DNA from: LMUY01 sp965199095
GTDB taxonomy: Bacteria; Pseudomonadota; Alphaproteobacteria; Acetobacterales; Acetobacteraceae
Reading direction: 5' to 3'
Assembly (NCBI GenBank): GCA_965199095.1
Contig: CBDAQM010000006.1
Span: 310,001-374,000 of the forward strand
DNA length: 64,000 bases
Below are positions 44,201 through 51,679 of the stretch, one piece after another; the stretch's first letter is position 1, and the number at the start of each line of letters is the position of its first letter. The notes beneath the pieces were generated by a model. The model worked only from the letters and a program-made list of their open reading frames with translations, was not told the origin of the DNA and ran no database searches. The position numbers and the translations under genes are program-made.

Positions 44201-44524
44201 GGCTTCGTATTGGAACGGGACGGTCTCGGCCTCCGCCTCCAGGAAGAAGTCGAACGGGTTGATCGTCGCCATGTCGGCCAGCAGGTCGACGGTGACGACG
44301 AACTGCGTCACCCGCTCCGGGAACACGACCCGGGCGAGGAAATTGCCCTGTGGATCCTGCTGCCAGTTGATGAAGTGGCCGGCGGGCTCGATGCCCAGCG
44401 CGTAGGACAGGATCGGCGTGCGCGAGTGCGGCGCGGGACGCAGGCGGATCGTCTGCGGCCCCAACTGCACGGGCCGGTCGTAGCGGTAGCTCGTCCGGTG
44501 CGTGAGGGCCACGTGCAGCGCCAT
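41267..44524 (-). CDS. Transglutaminase-like/DUF2126 protein
   Basis: A 1085-residue protein. The first 300 residues are a bacterial transglutaminase-like cysteine protease fold: an N-terminal beta domain (THRTSYRYDRPVQLGPQTIRLRPAP) and a catalytic domain with Cys180 in QGSCRDSAW, His in DLHAWAEVYLP and Asp in WVGLDATSG. The rest is the large DUF2126 domain (MGGEPTFVSDRDPDG at its start; GGGNHVVMGAATPEDSPFLRRPDLLRSL further on). In other bacteria this protein accompanies circularly permuted ATP-grasp and alpha-E proteins, perhaps for peptide modification; those partners are not in this window. The minus-strand gene has an unremarkable ATG start. Confidence 0.9.
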   Translation of the reverse strand: MALHVALTHRTSYRYDRPVQLGPQTIRLRPAPHSRTPILSYALGIEPAGHFINWQQDPQGNFLARVVFPERVTQFVVTVDLLADMATINPFDFFLEAEAETVPFQYEATLRTELAAFLQPDPAGPLLTALLEQLHPAGQRTIDFLVAVNQAVRDRIGYIVRMEPGVWSPQQTLEQAQGSCRDSAWVLVQAFRNLGYAARFVSGYLIQLKPDVAALEGPAGASEDFTDLHAWAEVYLPGAGWVGLDATSGLLTGEGHIPLAATPEPLSAAPISGLVEPAGTEFGFEMRVTRLVETPRVTKPYEPEQWQAIQRAGDRVDAALAAGDVRLTMGGEPTFVSDRDPDGAEWTTDALGPTKRREAGRLIRRLMGLWSAGAALQYGAGKHYPGEQTPRWALHATWRRDGDPVWADPSLLTDPDTATGAATADDAERFARTLATTLGVAADCAMPAYEDQPYFLMREGRLPANVVAEASQSRDPQERERLRRVFSQGLDAVAGYVLPLRRFGAGPSRRWQSERWEMREGKIFLVQGDNSMGVRLPLNALPYIDPKEVEEEPEPDPMAATAALPPHAALPGPGQLDGARGVRTALTVQARGGLLFVYIPPLPSAEDWLALVAGVERTAAALQQGVVLEGYKAPYDRRLDAFSVTPDPGVIEVNVHPATNWAEIVAHTGQLYEQARQSGLRAEKFMLDGRHVGTGGGNHVVMGAATPEDSPFLRRPDLLRSLLGFWHNHPSLSFLFSGLFIGPMSQHPRIDEARQDAVRELEIAFAQVKRDAPPPPWITDRLFRNILVDMTGNTHRTEFCIDKMYSPDSSSGRLGLVEFRAFEMPPHPEMAAAQVLLMRTAVAAFWQVPYERRLIRWGTRVHDDFMLPHYVWQDFRDALEELAVHGAGFGAQLDPAWFEPHRAFRFPVIGTVAVHDMALELRHALEPWHAMGEMPGGGGTVRYVDSSVERLQARVTAWQPERFALACNGVAVPLRATEMAGEFVAGIRFKAWQPYSALHPTIPAQTPLVFDIYDRWNGRSLGGLTYHVAHPGGRSYDKFPVNANEAEARRRARFLPFGHTPGPMPPPTGDTSPELPRTLDLRAYA

Positions 44525-44595
44525 GGATGAGGGAACTCCGTCCGGGTGAAGACCTGTGGCAGCACCATCCGTGCCGGCCCGACAGGACGCAAGCC

Positions 44596-45774
44596 CTACT
44601 GGTTACGGCCGGCGTAGACCTGGCGGTAGAGCGCCACGATCTCGGCCTTGTCCGGCACGCGCGGATTGTTCGCCGGACTGCCGGAGGCGAGCGCCTGGTC
44701 CGCCATGGTGTCCATCGCCGCCTCCCACTCCGTCCAGGCGATGCCGTAGGCTTGCGGCGTGGGTACGCCCAAGTCGCGGTTCAGCGCGTCCAACCCGTCG
44801 CACAACGCCTCGCTGGCCCAGGCATCGTCGGCGCCGGAGGGTGCGAACCCGGTGGCCCGCGCGGCCGCGGCGTAGCGCGCCACCGCGGCGTCGAGCCCGA
44901 ACCGGGTGATCGCCGGCAACAGCATCGCGTTGGACAAGCCGTGCGGCACGTGGAAGCGGGCGCCGATCGGCCGCGACATGCCGTGCACCAGTGCCACGGA
45001 GCTGTTGCAGAACGCCATGCCCGCCTGCGTCGCCCCCAGCATCATGCCCTCGCGCGCTTCGGCATTGCGCGGCTGGGTGTAGGCGGTGCGCAGGTGGTGG
45101 CCGATCAGCGCCAATGCGCCGAGCGCCAGCGAGTCGGACACCGGGTTGGCGCGTTTTGAGACATAGGCCTCCAGCGCGTGGGTCAGGCTGTCGACGCCGG
45201 TATCTGCGGTGGTGCGGGGCGGCACGGTGTAGGTCAGCTCGTAATCCACGATCGCGGCGAGCGGCAGGGCGGCCAACCCGGCGATCAGCATCTTCTCGCC
45301 GCGTTCCGTGTCGGTGATGACGGTGAAGCGGGTGCACTCGCTGCCGGTGCCGGCGGTGGTGGGAATGGCGATGACGGGCAATACGGGGGTGTCGTTCTGC
45401 ACCGGGACCTTGAACTCCCGCATCTTGGCGCCAGGGCGCTGCGCCAGGATGGCGATCGCCTTCGCGGTGTCGATGGGCGAGCCGCCGCCGAAGGCCAGCA
45501 AGCAGTCGTGGTTGCCGGCCCGCAGCAACGCCACGCCGGCTTCGATCACGATGTCCTCCGGCTCCGGGATGGTGTCGCTGAACACGGAGAAATCAACGCC
45601 CGCCGTCGTGAGCGGGTCGGTGCAACGGCGCAGCAGGCCAGTCGACACCATCACCGGGTCCGTCACGATCAAGGGGCGGCGCAGCCCGAACTTCGCCAGC
45701 ATCTCCGCCACGGTCGCGACGGCGCCGCCGCCGACATGGATGGCGCGCGGGGCGACGATGCTGAAGGGGGTCAT
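44596..45774 (-). CDS. Iron-containing alcohol dehydrogenase
   Basis: NAD-dependent group III alcohol dehydrogenase of 392 residues. Nucleotide-binding segment FGGGSPIDTAKAIA, then PTTAGTGSECTRFTVIT. Metal ligands fit the Asp and His residues of VDYELTYTVPP...HALEAYVSKRANPVSD, HGMSRPIGARFHVPHGLSNAMLLP. Substrates in this family range from 1,3-propanediol to lactaldehyde and methanol; none is indicated here. The gene is monocistronic on the minus strand, divergent from the small gene pair at 45.8 kb. Confidence 0.9.
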   Translation of the reverse strand: MTPFSIVAPRAIHVGGGAVATVAEMLAKFGLRRPLIVTDPVMVSTGLLRRCTDPLTTAGVDFSVFSDTIPEPEDIVIEAGVALLRAGNHDCLLAFGGGSPIDTAKAIAILAQRPGAKMREFKVPVQNDTPVLPVIAIPTTAGTGSECTRFTVITDTERGEKMLIAGLAALPLAAIVDYELTYTVPPRTTADTGVDSLTHALEAYVSKRANPVSDSLALGALALIGHHLRTAYTQPRNAEAREGMMLGATQAGMAFCNSSVALVHGMSRPIGARFHVPHGLSNAMLLPAITRFGLDAAVARYAAAARATGFAPSGADDAWASEALCDGLDALNRDLGVPTPQAYGIAWTEWEAAMDTMADQALASGSPANNPRVPDKAEIVALYRQVYAGRNQ

Positions 45775-45843
45775 GGCGTTCCTCGCGATGGGACTTGATG
45801 ACCCATCCTAGGCGGAACCTGGCGGCTCCACTATCGCGAGACA

Positions 45844-46248
45844 ATGGTTGATTCCGCTGTGCCATTGGCACAGTCTCTGGTAATGTGGACTATCGGTGAT
45901 GTCCGGTTCGAGATGGTGGCCGACATGACGGAAGACCCCGTGGTCACCATCGTCATCACGACCCCGGCCGGCAGGCTGACCGTTGCGGCGGAGCCAGTCG
46001 TGAGCGGGACGATTTTGGTGCTGAGGGGCACGCACCTGCAGGACAGCCGTCCCAACGCCATGGGAGCGGCGAACCTGATGGTGATTGCCCAGGCCTTGAT
46101 GGAAAGGATGGAATTCGATGGAGTCGACGTTGAGGGAGCGCTTCGCACGACTGGGGCCAATCCGGGCCGTCGACCGGGTGTCGTCCGGTTCCGCCGCCGT
46201 GTTCGTCCTCCGCCTTCCTCATCGGGCGGCAATGCCGAAGACGATTGA
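45844..46248 (+). CDS. Hypothetical protein overlapping an HTH gene
   Basis: A 134-residue protein I do not recognise. The N-terminal half looks like a small beta-rich domain (WTIGDVRFEMVADMTEDPVVTIVITTPAGRLTVAAEPVVSGTILVLRG), followed by a helix (NAMGAANLMVIAQALMERMEFDGVDVEG) and a basic tail. The start at 45844 or the ATG at 45883 are both possible; neither has a good ribosome binding site. Its last 131 nt overlap, in another frame, the start of the next gene. Gene order resembles toxin-antitoxin or regulator cassettes, but no toxin fold is evident. Confidence 0.55.
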   Translation: MVDSAVPLAQSLVMWTIGDVRFEMVADMTEDPVVTIVITTPAGRLTVAAEPVVSGTILVLRGTHLQDSRPNAMGAANLMVIAQALMERMEFDGVDVEGALRTTGANPGRRPGVVRFRRRVRPPPSSSGGNAEDD

Positions 46249-46645
46249 CGGCATGCATGCCCTGGCCCGGCGTGGGTTGACCATGCTTCGCGCCAAGCGG
46301 GCGATCGAGGCGCTGGTCGAAGACGGCCGGGTGTTCGTCGACCTGCCGGTCGTGGAGGATTCGATGGCTTTGGCGATCGAGCTGTCCAAGGCGGGGATCG
46401 TCGCGGCCCCTGTGGAGCCGTCGGCCGCCATGGACGTGCGGCAACTACGCCAGCGCCTCCATCTCACGCGCGAGCAGTTCGCGCTTCGCTATGGGTTCGA
46501 GGTGGAGACGCTGCGCAACTGGGAAACCGGCCGCCGCGAGTTGGACGCGGCGGCCCGCAGCTACCTTCGTGCGATCGCCAACAGCCCGGAGTTGGTCGAG
46601 GAAGCCTACGCCCCGACGCCCGCACTTCCCTTGGCAGGGACGTAA
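46118..46645 (+). CDS. HTH (XRE-type) transcriptional regulator or antitoxin
   Basis: A 175-residue protein with a Cro/C1-type helix-turn-helix at about residues 108-165: VRQLRQRLHLTREQFALRYGFEVETLRNWETGRRELDAAARSYLRAI. This pattern is typical of HigA/MqsA-like antitoxin domains. The N-terminal region (TLRERFARLGPIRAVDRV... MHALARRGLTMLRAKRAIEALVEDGRVFVDLPVVED) is a separate domain that I cannot name. An AAAGGATGG ribosome binding site precedes the ATG at 46118. The long overlap with the upstream gene implies linked translation. It probably regulates its own cassette. Confidence 0.75.
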   Translation: MESTLRERFARLGPIRAVDRVSSGSAAVFVLRLPHRAAMPKTIDGMHALARRGLTMLRAKRAIEALVEDGRVFVDLPVVEDSMALAIELSKAGIVAAPVEPSAAMDVRQLRQRLHLTREQFALRYGFEVETLRNWETGRRELDAAARSYLRAIANSPELVEEAYAPTPALPLAGT

Positions 46646-46660
46646 CGGCCACCCGTTGTG

Positions 46661-46960
46661 CTAGGCTTGCCCCAGCTGAGAGACAATGGCGCTTTGAAGC
46701 ACTGAGGCATTTCCGGGTCCGAACCAAGTTCTCCGCATAGCCTGGAGGAAATCGGGCGAAAGATCGTGCGGCGACGTCAGCACTGCGTCAACGCCGCAAA
46801 CCGGGCAGAGGGCTGTCTGCCCGTCATCGATCCACGCCACGACCGATGCACCGTCAAACACGCTCAAGCAATGGAAGCAGCCACACGGCTTTTCAGCAGT
46901 AACCCTCCGCCGGTTGTCGCTGCTGTCTTTGTGGGCGCGTCGGAGATCGTCTTCGTTCAT
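46661..46960 (-). CDS. Small zinc-binding-type cytoplasmic protein
   Basis: A 99-residue protein with four metal-ligand-like cysteines in two pairs: CGCFHC near residue 26 and CPVCG near residue 53, with ALCPVCGVDAVL and a tryptophan-containing spacer (VVAWIDDGQTALC) between. From memory this is a conserved bacterial cytoplasmic protein type of unknown function. It follows the DUF4258 gene by 6 nt on the same strand. Confidence 0.7.
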   Translation of the reverse strand: MNEDDLRRAHKDSSDNRRRVTAEKPCGCFHCLSVFDGASVVAWIDDGQTALCPVCGVDAVLTSPHDLSPDFLQAMRRTWFGPGNASVLQSAIVSQLGQA

Positions 46961-46966
46961 GGGGTG

Positions 46967-47182
46967 TCAGTATCCCGTGATGATTACGCCCTCAAGCGCG
47001 TCGACGACAAGCGTGCATTCAACTGTCTTAAACAGAAGTGTGTCTGGCGCCGGCCCGGGAACTCCATCCTGAGAAAGCGCCTTCTCCATCGCGTCTACGC
47101 TGATCGCCCTCTGCTGGAAACGGCGCAATGCATGGTGCGACAGCAAGACAGGCGACCCAAAAAGCGTCCAATATGATGCCAC
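46967..47182 (-). CDS. DUF4258-like protein, possible toxin
   Basis: A 71-residue protein from a GTG at 47182. SHHALRRFQQRAISVDAMEKALSQ matches the DUF4258 pattern (His-Ala-x-x-Arg-x-x-x-Arg-x-Ile-x-x-x-x-Val). The C-terminal TLVVDALEGVIITGY is the expected beta strand pair. Members occur in toxin-antitoxin-like gene pairs with zinc-ribbon partners; the cysteine-rich gene directly downstream fits that idea but is not an established antitoxin family. Confidence 0.55.
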   Translation of the reverse strand: MASYWTLFGSPVLLSHHALRRFQQRAISVDAMEKALSQDGVPGPAPDTLLFKTVECTLVVDALEGVIITGY

Positions 47183-47200
47183 ACCTGATTCGCCTCACGT

Positions 47201-48241
47201 TTAAGCCACCACCGCCCTTCGTTCAGCGTAGAGTGCCAGCCTGCGCGCTGCGTTGGCCGCCATCGGCCGCGACACGGCGGCCTCGAAGGGTGGGAGTTCC
47301 TCTGCACGGTGGCACGCCGACAGGTGGCCGGGGGCAAGCTGGCGCAGGGCCGGGGGCTCGGTGCGGCAGCGGTCGATGACGAAGGGGCAACGCGTGTGGA
47401 AATGGCAGCCCGGCGGGGGGTTCAGCGGGCTCGGCACGTCGCCGCCGGGCACTTGCCGGGCCAGCTTCTGTGACGGGTCGGGGCGCGGGATCGAGGCGAG
47501 CAGCGCGCGGGTGTAGGGATGCAAAGGCCGCTCGAACAACGCGTCGCGCGACGCCGTCTCCACGATGCGGCCGAGATACATCACCGCAATCCGCGTCGCG
47601 ACGTGCTTCACCACCGCCAGGTCGTGCGCGATGAACAAATAGGACAATCCCAGCCGCTGCTGCAGGTCACCCAGCAGGTTCACCACCTGCGCCTGCACCG
47701 ACACGTCCAGCGCCGACACCGGCTCGTCGCACACGACCAGCGCCGGCTCCAGCGCGAGCGCCCGGGCGATGCCGATGCGCTGGCGCTGGCCGCCGGAGAA
47801 CTCGTGCGGGTAGCGCCGGACATGCTCCGGCGGCAGGCCGACCAGTTGCAGCAACTCGGCCACGCGGGCGCGGCGCTTGGCGGCATCGCCGTAGCCGTGG
47901 ATCAGCAACGGCTCGTCCAGCGTGGCGCCCACCGTCATGCGCGGGTTGAGCGAGGCGAACGGGTCCTGGAACACGATCTGCATGCGGCGACGCAGGCGTC
48001 GCAACGCGGCGCCGGGCAGCGCGGTGATGTCCTGTCCCTCGAACTGCACGCTCCCGGCCGTCGGCTCGATCAGGCGCAGCACGAGCCGGGCGGTGGTGGA
48101 CTTGCCGCAGCCGCTTTCACCGACCAGGGCCAACGTCTCGCCGCGGGCGAGGGAGAACGACACGCCGTCCACCGCCCGGACCAATCCGGAGCGGGTGCGG
48201 AAATGCTTGGCGAGGTTGGTGGCCTCGAGGAGGAGGGTCAT
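47201..48241 (-). CDS. dppF: Oligopeptide/dipeptide ABC transporter ATPase, DppF-like
   Basis: ATP-binding subunit of a peptide importer, 346 residues. Walker A GESGCGKST at 41-49, signature FSGGQRQRIGIARALALEP, Walker B VVCDEPVSALD, and the C-terminal oligopeptide-type extension with a CHFHTRCPFVIDRC cysteine motif typical of DppF/OppF. It is transcribed after DppD with 151 nt between them, a gap filled by repeat elements. No permeases or binding protein lie in the window. The C-terminal 40 residues are Ala-rich and unusual. Confidence 0.9.
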   Translation of the reverse strand: MTLLLEATNLAKHFRTRSGLVRAVDGVSFSLARGETLALVGESGCGKSTTARLVLRLIEPTAGSVQFEGQDITALPGAALRRLRRRMQIVFQDPFASLNPRMTVGATLDEPLLIHGYGDAAKRRARVAELLQLVGLPPEHVRRYPHEFSGGQRQRIGIARALALEPALVVCDEPVSALDVSVQAQVVNLLGDLQQRLGLSYLFIAHDLAVVKHVATRIAVMYLGRIVETASRDALFERPLHPYTRALLASIPRPDPSQKLARQVPGGDVPSPLNPPPGCHFHTRCPFVIDRCRTEPPALRQLAPGHLSACHRAEELPPFEAAVSRPMAANAARRLALYAERRAVVA

Positions 48242-48247
48242 GGGGAC

Positions 48248-48357
48248 GCGCCCTCACCCCGACCCTCTCCCAAAAGGAGAGGGAGCAGACTGAGGAGGCG
48301 AAAGTCCCCCTCCCTCTGGCCAAATCTCCCTCTCCCGCTGGCGGGAGAGGGTTCTTG
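48248..48357. repeat. Dispersed CCCTCTCCC repeat, copy 5 (two units)
   Basis: Between dppF and dppD. One unit (48248-48287) carries CCCTCACCCCGACCC and a CTCTCCC/GGAGAGGG stem. A second (48326-48357) is a TCTCCCTCTCCCGCTGGCGGGAGAGGG hairpin followed by TTCTTGA. Both would be transcribed as structures within the operon mRNA. Confidence 0.75.
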
Positions 48358-48392
48358 AGGCCGCTGCGGACACATGCGAGCGCGCTGCCCCA

Positions 48393-49370
48393 TCACGCCG
48401 CGATCGCCTCGACCGGGGCGCGGATGCAAGCTGCCTCGTGCCCCTCCGCCAGCGCACGCAGAGGCGGCTGCGCCTCCATGCAGGGTGGCGCGCCGAACAC
48501 GCAGCGGGGATGGAACCGGCAGCCCGGCGGCAGCGCGGCCGCGGACGGCACCGACCCCTCAATCGCTAACAGCCTGTCCCGGTATTCCTCCAGCCGCGGC
48601 ACGCTACCGAGCAGGCCGAGCGTATAGGGATGCTGCGGATCGTCGAACAAGGCGCTGGCGGAGGCACGTTCCACCACCCGGCCGGCATACATCACCGCCA
48701 CCTCGTCGGCCATTTCGGCCACCACGCCCAAATCATGGGTGATCAGCACGATCGCCATGCCGGTCTGCTGCTGCAGGTCACGCAACAAGTCTAGGATTTG
48801 CGCCTGCACGGTGACGTCCAGCGCCGTGGTCGGCTCGTCGGCGATCAGCAGGTCCGGGGCGCAGGACAGCGCCATGGCGATCATCACGCGCTGCCGCATG
48901 CCGCCGGACATCTGGTGCGGGTATTCGTCCAGGCGGCGGTCCGGGGCCGGAATCCGGACCCGGTCCAGCGCCGCCGCGGCACGGGCGCGCAGGTTGCGGC
49001 CGGCTTTGTCGTGCGCCTTCATCGCCTCCATGATCTGGTCGCCCACCGTGTAAGCCGGGTTCAGGCTGGTCATCGGCTCCTGGAAGATCATCGCGATCCG
49101 CCGCCCCCGCAGGCTGCGCATCGCCGAGGGCGGCAGCCGCAGCAGGTTCTGGCCGTCGAACACCACCTGCCCGGCGGCGATCCGGCCCGGCGGCGGCACC
49201 AGCCCCATGACGGACAGCGACAGCATCGACTTGCCGCAGCCGCTTTCCCCCACGATGCCCAGGGTCTTGCCCCGCGCCACTGCGATGTCCACGCCGTCGA
49301 CGGCGGCGAAGGGGCGGCGCTCCCCGGGGAATTCAGTGCGGAGCCCCTCGATGTGCAGCAGGTCGGTCAT
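48393..49370 (-). CDS. dppD: Dipeptide ABC transporter ATPase, DppD-like
   Basis: ATP-binding subunit partner of DppF, 325 residues. Walker A GESGCGKS at 41-48, FQEPMTSLNPAYTVGDQI in the Q-loop region, signature MSGGMRQRVMIAMALS, Walker B LLIADEPTTALD, and the C-terminal CRFHPRCVFG motif. Start ATG 49370 overlaps the preceding membrane-protein stop (ATGA), so it belongs to a transcript beginning with the aldolase and glycosyltransferase-like genes, an unusual setting for a peptide importer. Confidence 0.9.
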   Translation of the reverse strand: MTDLLHIEGLRTEFPGERRPFAAVDGVDIAVARGKTLGIVGESGCGKSMLSLSVMGLVPPPGRIAAGQVVFDGQNLLRLPPSAMRSLRGRRIAMIFQEPMTSLNPAYTVGDQIMEAMKAHDKAGRNLRARAAAALDRVRIPAPDRRLDEYPHQMSGGMRQRVMIAMALSCAPDLLIADEPTTALDVTVQAQILDLLRDLQQQTGMAIVLITHDLGVVAEMADEVAVMYAGRVVERASASALFDDPQHPYTLGLLGSVPRLEEYRDRLLAIEGSVPSAAALPPGCRFHPRCVFGAPPCMEAQPPLRALAEGHEAACIRAPVEAIAA

Positions 49371-50734
49371 GGCAGGAAGCGATGCAACCGCCGTTCCAGC
49401 CACGGCCCGGCCACCAGGCCGAACGCGGCGGCATAGGCCGGGACCAGCATCAGGCTGTAGCGCGGCGTGGCGACGGTGGTCGCGGCATGCAGGGCCACCA
49501 CGAACAGCGGCGGCAGCAGGAAGGCCAGCCACAGCGGATCGCGCCGCCGCACCGCCCGCCACAGCATCACCGCCAGGAATGGTGCGGCCACCAGGCTGAA
49601 ATACTTGCGCACCCACAGCGACTTCCACGCCATCACCAGGGTCACGGCGGCGAAGCGGAATGGGTGCGGCAGGGCATAGCGATGCAGCAGATAGCCCACT
49701 TGGGTGGCAGGATCCGGCGCGTTCTGCGCCAGCTCCTGCACCATGGTGGTGTTGCCGACCATGTAGAACGTGTCCGGCCGATCCTGCCAGCCGAGCCGCG
49801 CCACGGCGTTGGGGAACACCAGCCGGGCCGCGGCAGGCCCGAACCCAGGCAAGGCATACAGCCACTCGGCCGTCCATTCCGCCGGCGTCATCGCCTGATA
49901 CGCCATGCGTTGCGCCAGGATGAACCCGGCATAGCCAGAGGTGGGGGCGGCCGTGCCGAACAACGCCTCGTTGCGCAGCGACCACGGCGCGATCGTCACG
50001 CCGGCGACCAGGCACGCGGCGATGAGGGACAGTCCCAGCCGCCGCCGCCACGCCGCGACCACCACCCCCGCCAGGCCGATCACGGCCGCCAGATACAGGT
50101 ATTCCGGCCGGGCCAGCGTCAGCAGCCCCAAGCCCAGACCCAGCCCGGCCGCCAAACCGAAGCGTGGCCGCTGGACCAGAAGCACCAACAGCCAGCCGCA
50201 CAGCGCCGCCAGCGGCAGGCTCACCGCCTCCGTCATCGCCGTCCTGGCGTAGACGGCGTATTCCGACGTCCCCAGCCCGGCGGCGAGCAGCGCGCACCAG
50301 GCAGCCCAACGCGAGCCGCCGACCGCCCGGGTGGAGGCCCAGATCAGCGCCAGCGTCGCCGCCATAAACGCCACCTGCAACGGCACCAGCAGCCCGAGCG
50401 AGCCCGGACAGTTCGCGATCTGCGGCCACGGCGCCGTTCGCACGCAAGCGGCGGCCGTCGCGAGCCGCTGGTCGACTGCCGCCACCCCGGCCACCAAGGC
50501 CGGGTACAGCGGCGCCGTGTAGGCGCCGGATTGCCCCGGCTGGCCCCAGCGGCCGTTGGTGTAGGTTCCGGTCTGCAGCAGGTCGCTCGCGATGCCGAGA
50601 TAGAGCGGCTGGTCGTATGCGTTCAGCGCCTGCGGCTTCAGCGTGGCGAGGCCGAACAGGATGCAGCCGAGCGAGGCCGCGAACACCAGCCACGACTCCC
50701 ACCGCCGGGATCGGGCAACCCGGGTCTCGGCCAC
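49367..50734 (-). CDS. Polytopic membrane protein, GT39/ArnT-like glycosyltransferase
   Basis: A 455-residue inner-membrane protein with about ten membrane helices. The LTLARPEYLYLAAVIGLAGVVV and TAMTEAVSLPLAALCGWLLVLL segments, together with the large periplasmic loop near YDQPLYLGIASDLLQTG, resemble family-39-type glycosyltransferases that use lipid-linked sugars. The start is uncertain: GTG 50734 is the best in-frame candidate, although the frame stays open up to and into the end of the aldolase gene. The 3' end overlaps dppD. A link between this protein and the peptide ATPases is not understood. Confidence 0.68.
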   Translation of the reverse strand: MAETRVARSRRWESWLVFAASLGCILFGLATLKPQALNAYDQPLYLGIASDLLQTGTYTNGRWGQPGQSGAYTAPLYPALVAGVAAVDQRLATAAACVRTAPWPQIANCPGSLGLLVPLQVAFMAATLALIWASTRAVGGSRWAAWCALLAAGLGTSEYAVYARTAMTEAVSLPLAALCGWLLVLLVQRPRFGLAAGLGLGLGLLTLARPEYLYLAAVIGLAGVVVAAWRRRLGLSLIAACLVAGVTIAPWSLRNEALFGTAAPTSGYAGFILAQRMAYQAMTPAEWTAEWLYALPGFGPAAARLVFPNAVARLGWQDRPDTFYMVGNTTMVQELAQNAPDPATQVGYLLHRYALPHPFRFAAVTLVMAWKSLWVRKYFSLVAAPFLAVMLWRAVRRRDPLWLAFLLPPLFVVALHAATTVATPRYSLMLVPAYAAAFGLVAGPWLERRLHRFLP

Positions 50735-50775
50735 TGCCCCGGCCGGCGCCTGGCCGGACGGGGCAATGTCGATGG

Positions 50776-51555
50776 TCAGCGGCGATAATCCGTCTTGCCG
50801 CCCTCGACCTGCCGCATCGCCGACTGCCAGGCCCACTCGCAATGCGCCAATGTGCCCTCGTGGTCGAACTGCCGGGCGGTATGCTCGCAGACCTCGGTCG
50901 GGGGCAGGATCAGCTCGCCATCCCCGGCGGCGACCTGGGCCTGGCAGGCGCGCTCCAGGTAGTAAAGGTCGCTCCACGCCTCCGGGATGGTGCGGCCGCC
51001 GACCAGCAGGCCGTGGTTGCGCAGGATCATGGCGCGGTTGGTCCCCAGGTCGTGCACCAGGCGGTCGCGCTCGTCCAGGTCCAGGGCGATGCCTTCGTAG
51101 CCGTGATAGGACATGCGGCCGTAGAAGCGCAGCGCATGCTGGCTCATCGGCAGCAGGCCGCGCTTCTGCGCCGACACGGCGATGCCCGCCGCCGTATGGG
51201 TGTGCACGACGCACATGATGTCCGGCCGGGCCATGTGGATCGCCGAGTGGATGCAGAACCCGGCGGCGTTCACCTGGCGCGGCGACAGGCCGGCATGGTG
51301 CGGCTCCGCGATGATGTTGCCGTCCAGGTCGATCTTCACCAGGTCGGAGGCGCACATCTCGTCGAACAGCACGCCGTATTGGTTGATCAGGAAATGGTGC
51401 TCGGGTCCGGGAATGCGGGCGGAAATATGGGTGTAGACCCAATCCGTCATACGGTGATGCGCCACCAGCCGGTACAGCGCGGCCAGGTCGCAACGGATTT
51501 GCCACTCCTCCGCAGACATGCCGCCGAGGGATGTGGGCGCGGTCTGAACGTTCAT
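50776..51555 (-). CDS. Class II aldolase/adducin family protein
   Basis: Zinc-dependent class II aldolase fold, 259 residues. Metal-binding His residues lie in VVHTHTAAG and in ILRNHGLLVGG; the family N-terminal segment is DLAALYRLVAHHRMTDWVYTHISARIP. The ATG at 51555 has an excellent AAGGAG ribosome binding site. Members cleave sugar phosphates such as fuculose-1-phosphate, but many bacterial versions like this one have unknown substrates. It is the first gene of an apparent operon with the membrane glycosyltransferase-like protein and dppD-dppF. Confidence 0.88.
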   Translation of the reverse strand: MNVQTAPTSLGGMSAEEWQIRCDLAALYRLVAHHRMTDWVYTHISARIPGPEHHFLINQYGVLFDEMCASDLVKIDLDGNIIAEPHHAGLSPRQVNAAGFCIHSAIHMARPDIMCVVHTHTAAGIAVSAQKRGLLPMSQHALRFYGRMSYHGYEGIALDLDERDRLVHDLGTNRAMILRNHGLLVGGRTIPEAWSDLYYLERACQAQVAAGDGELILPPTEVCEHTARQFDHEGTLAHCEWAWQSAMRQVEGGKTDYRR

Positions 51556-51679
51556 AATGCACTCTCCTTCTCAGATAAGGATTTATCCGCCCAGGCCGTT
51601 CGCGCGGTCAAGCGACAGACGGCGGCTTCCCGCGGCGCGCCACGTGTGGGCATCCTAGCGGCCCAAGGGTGGGCCCGAC

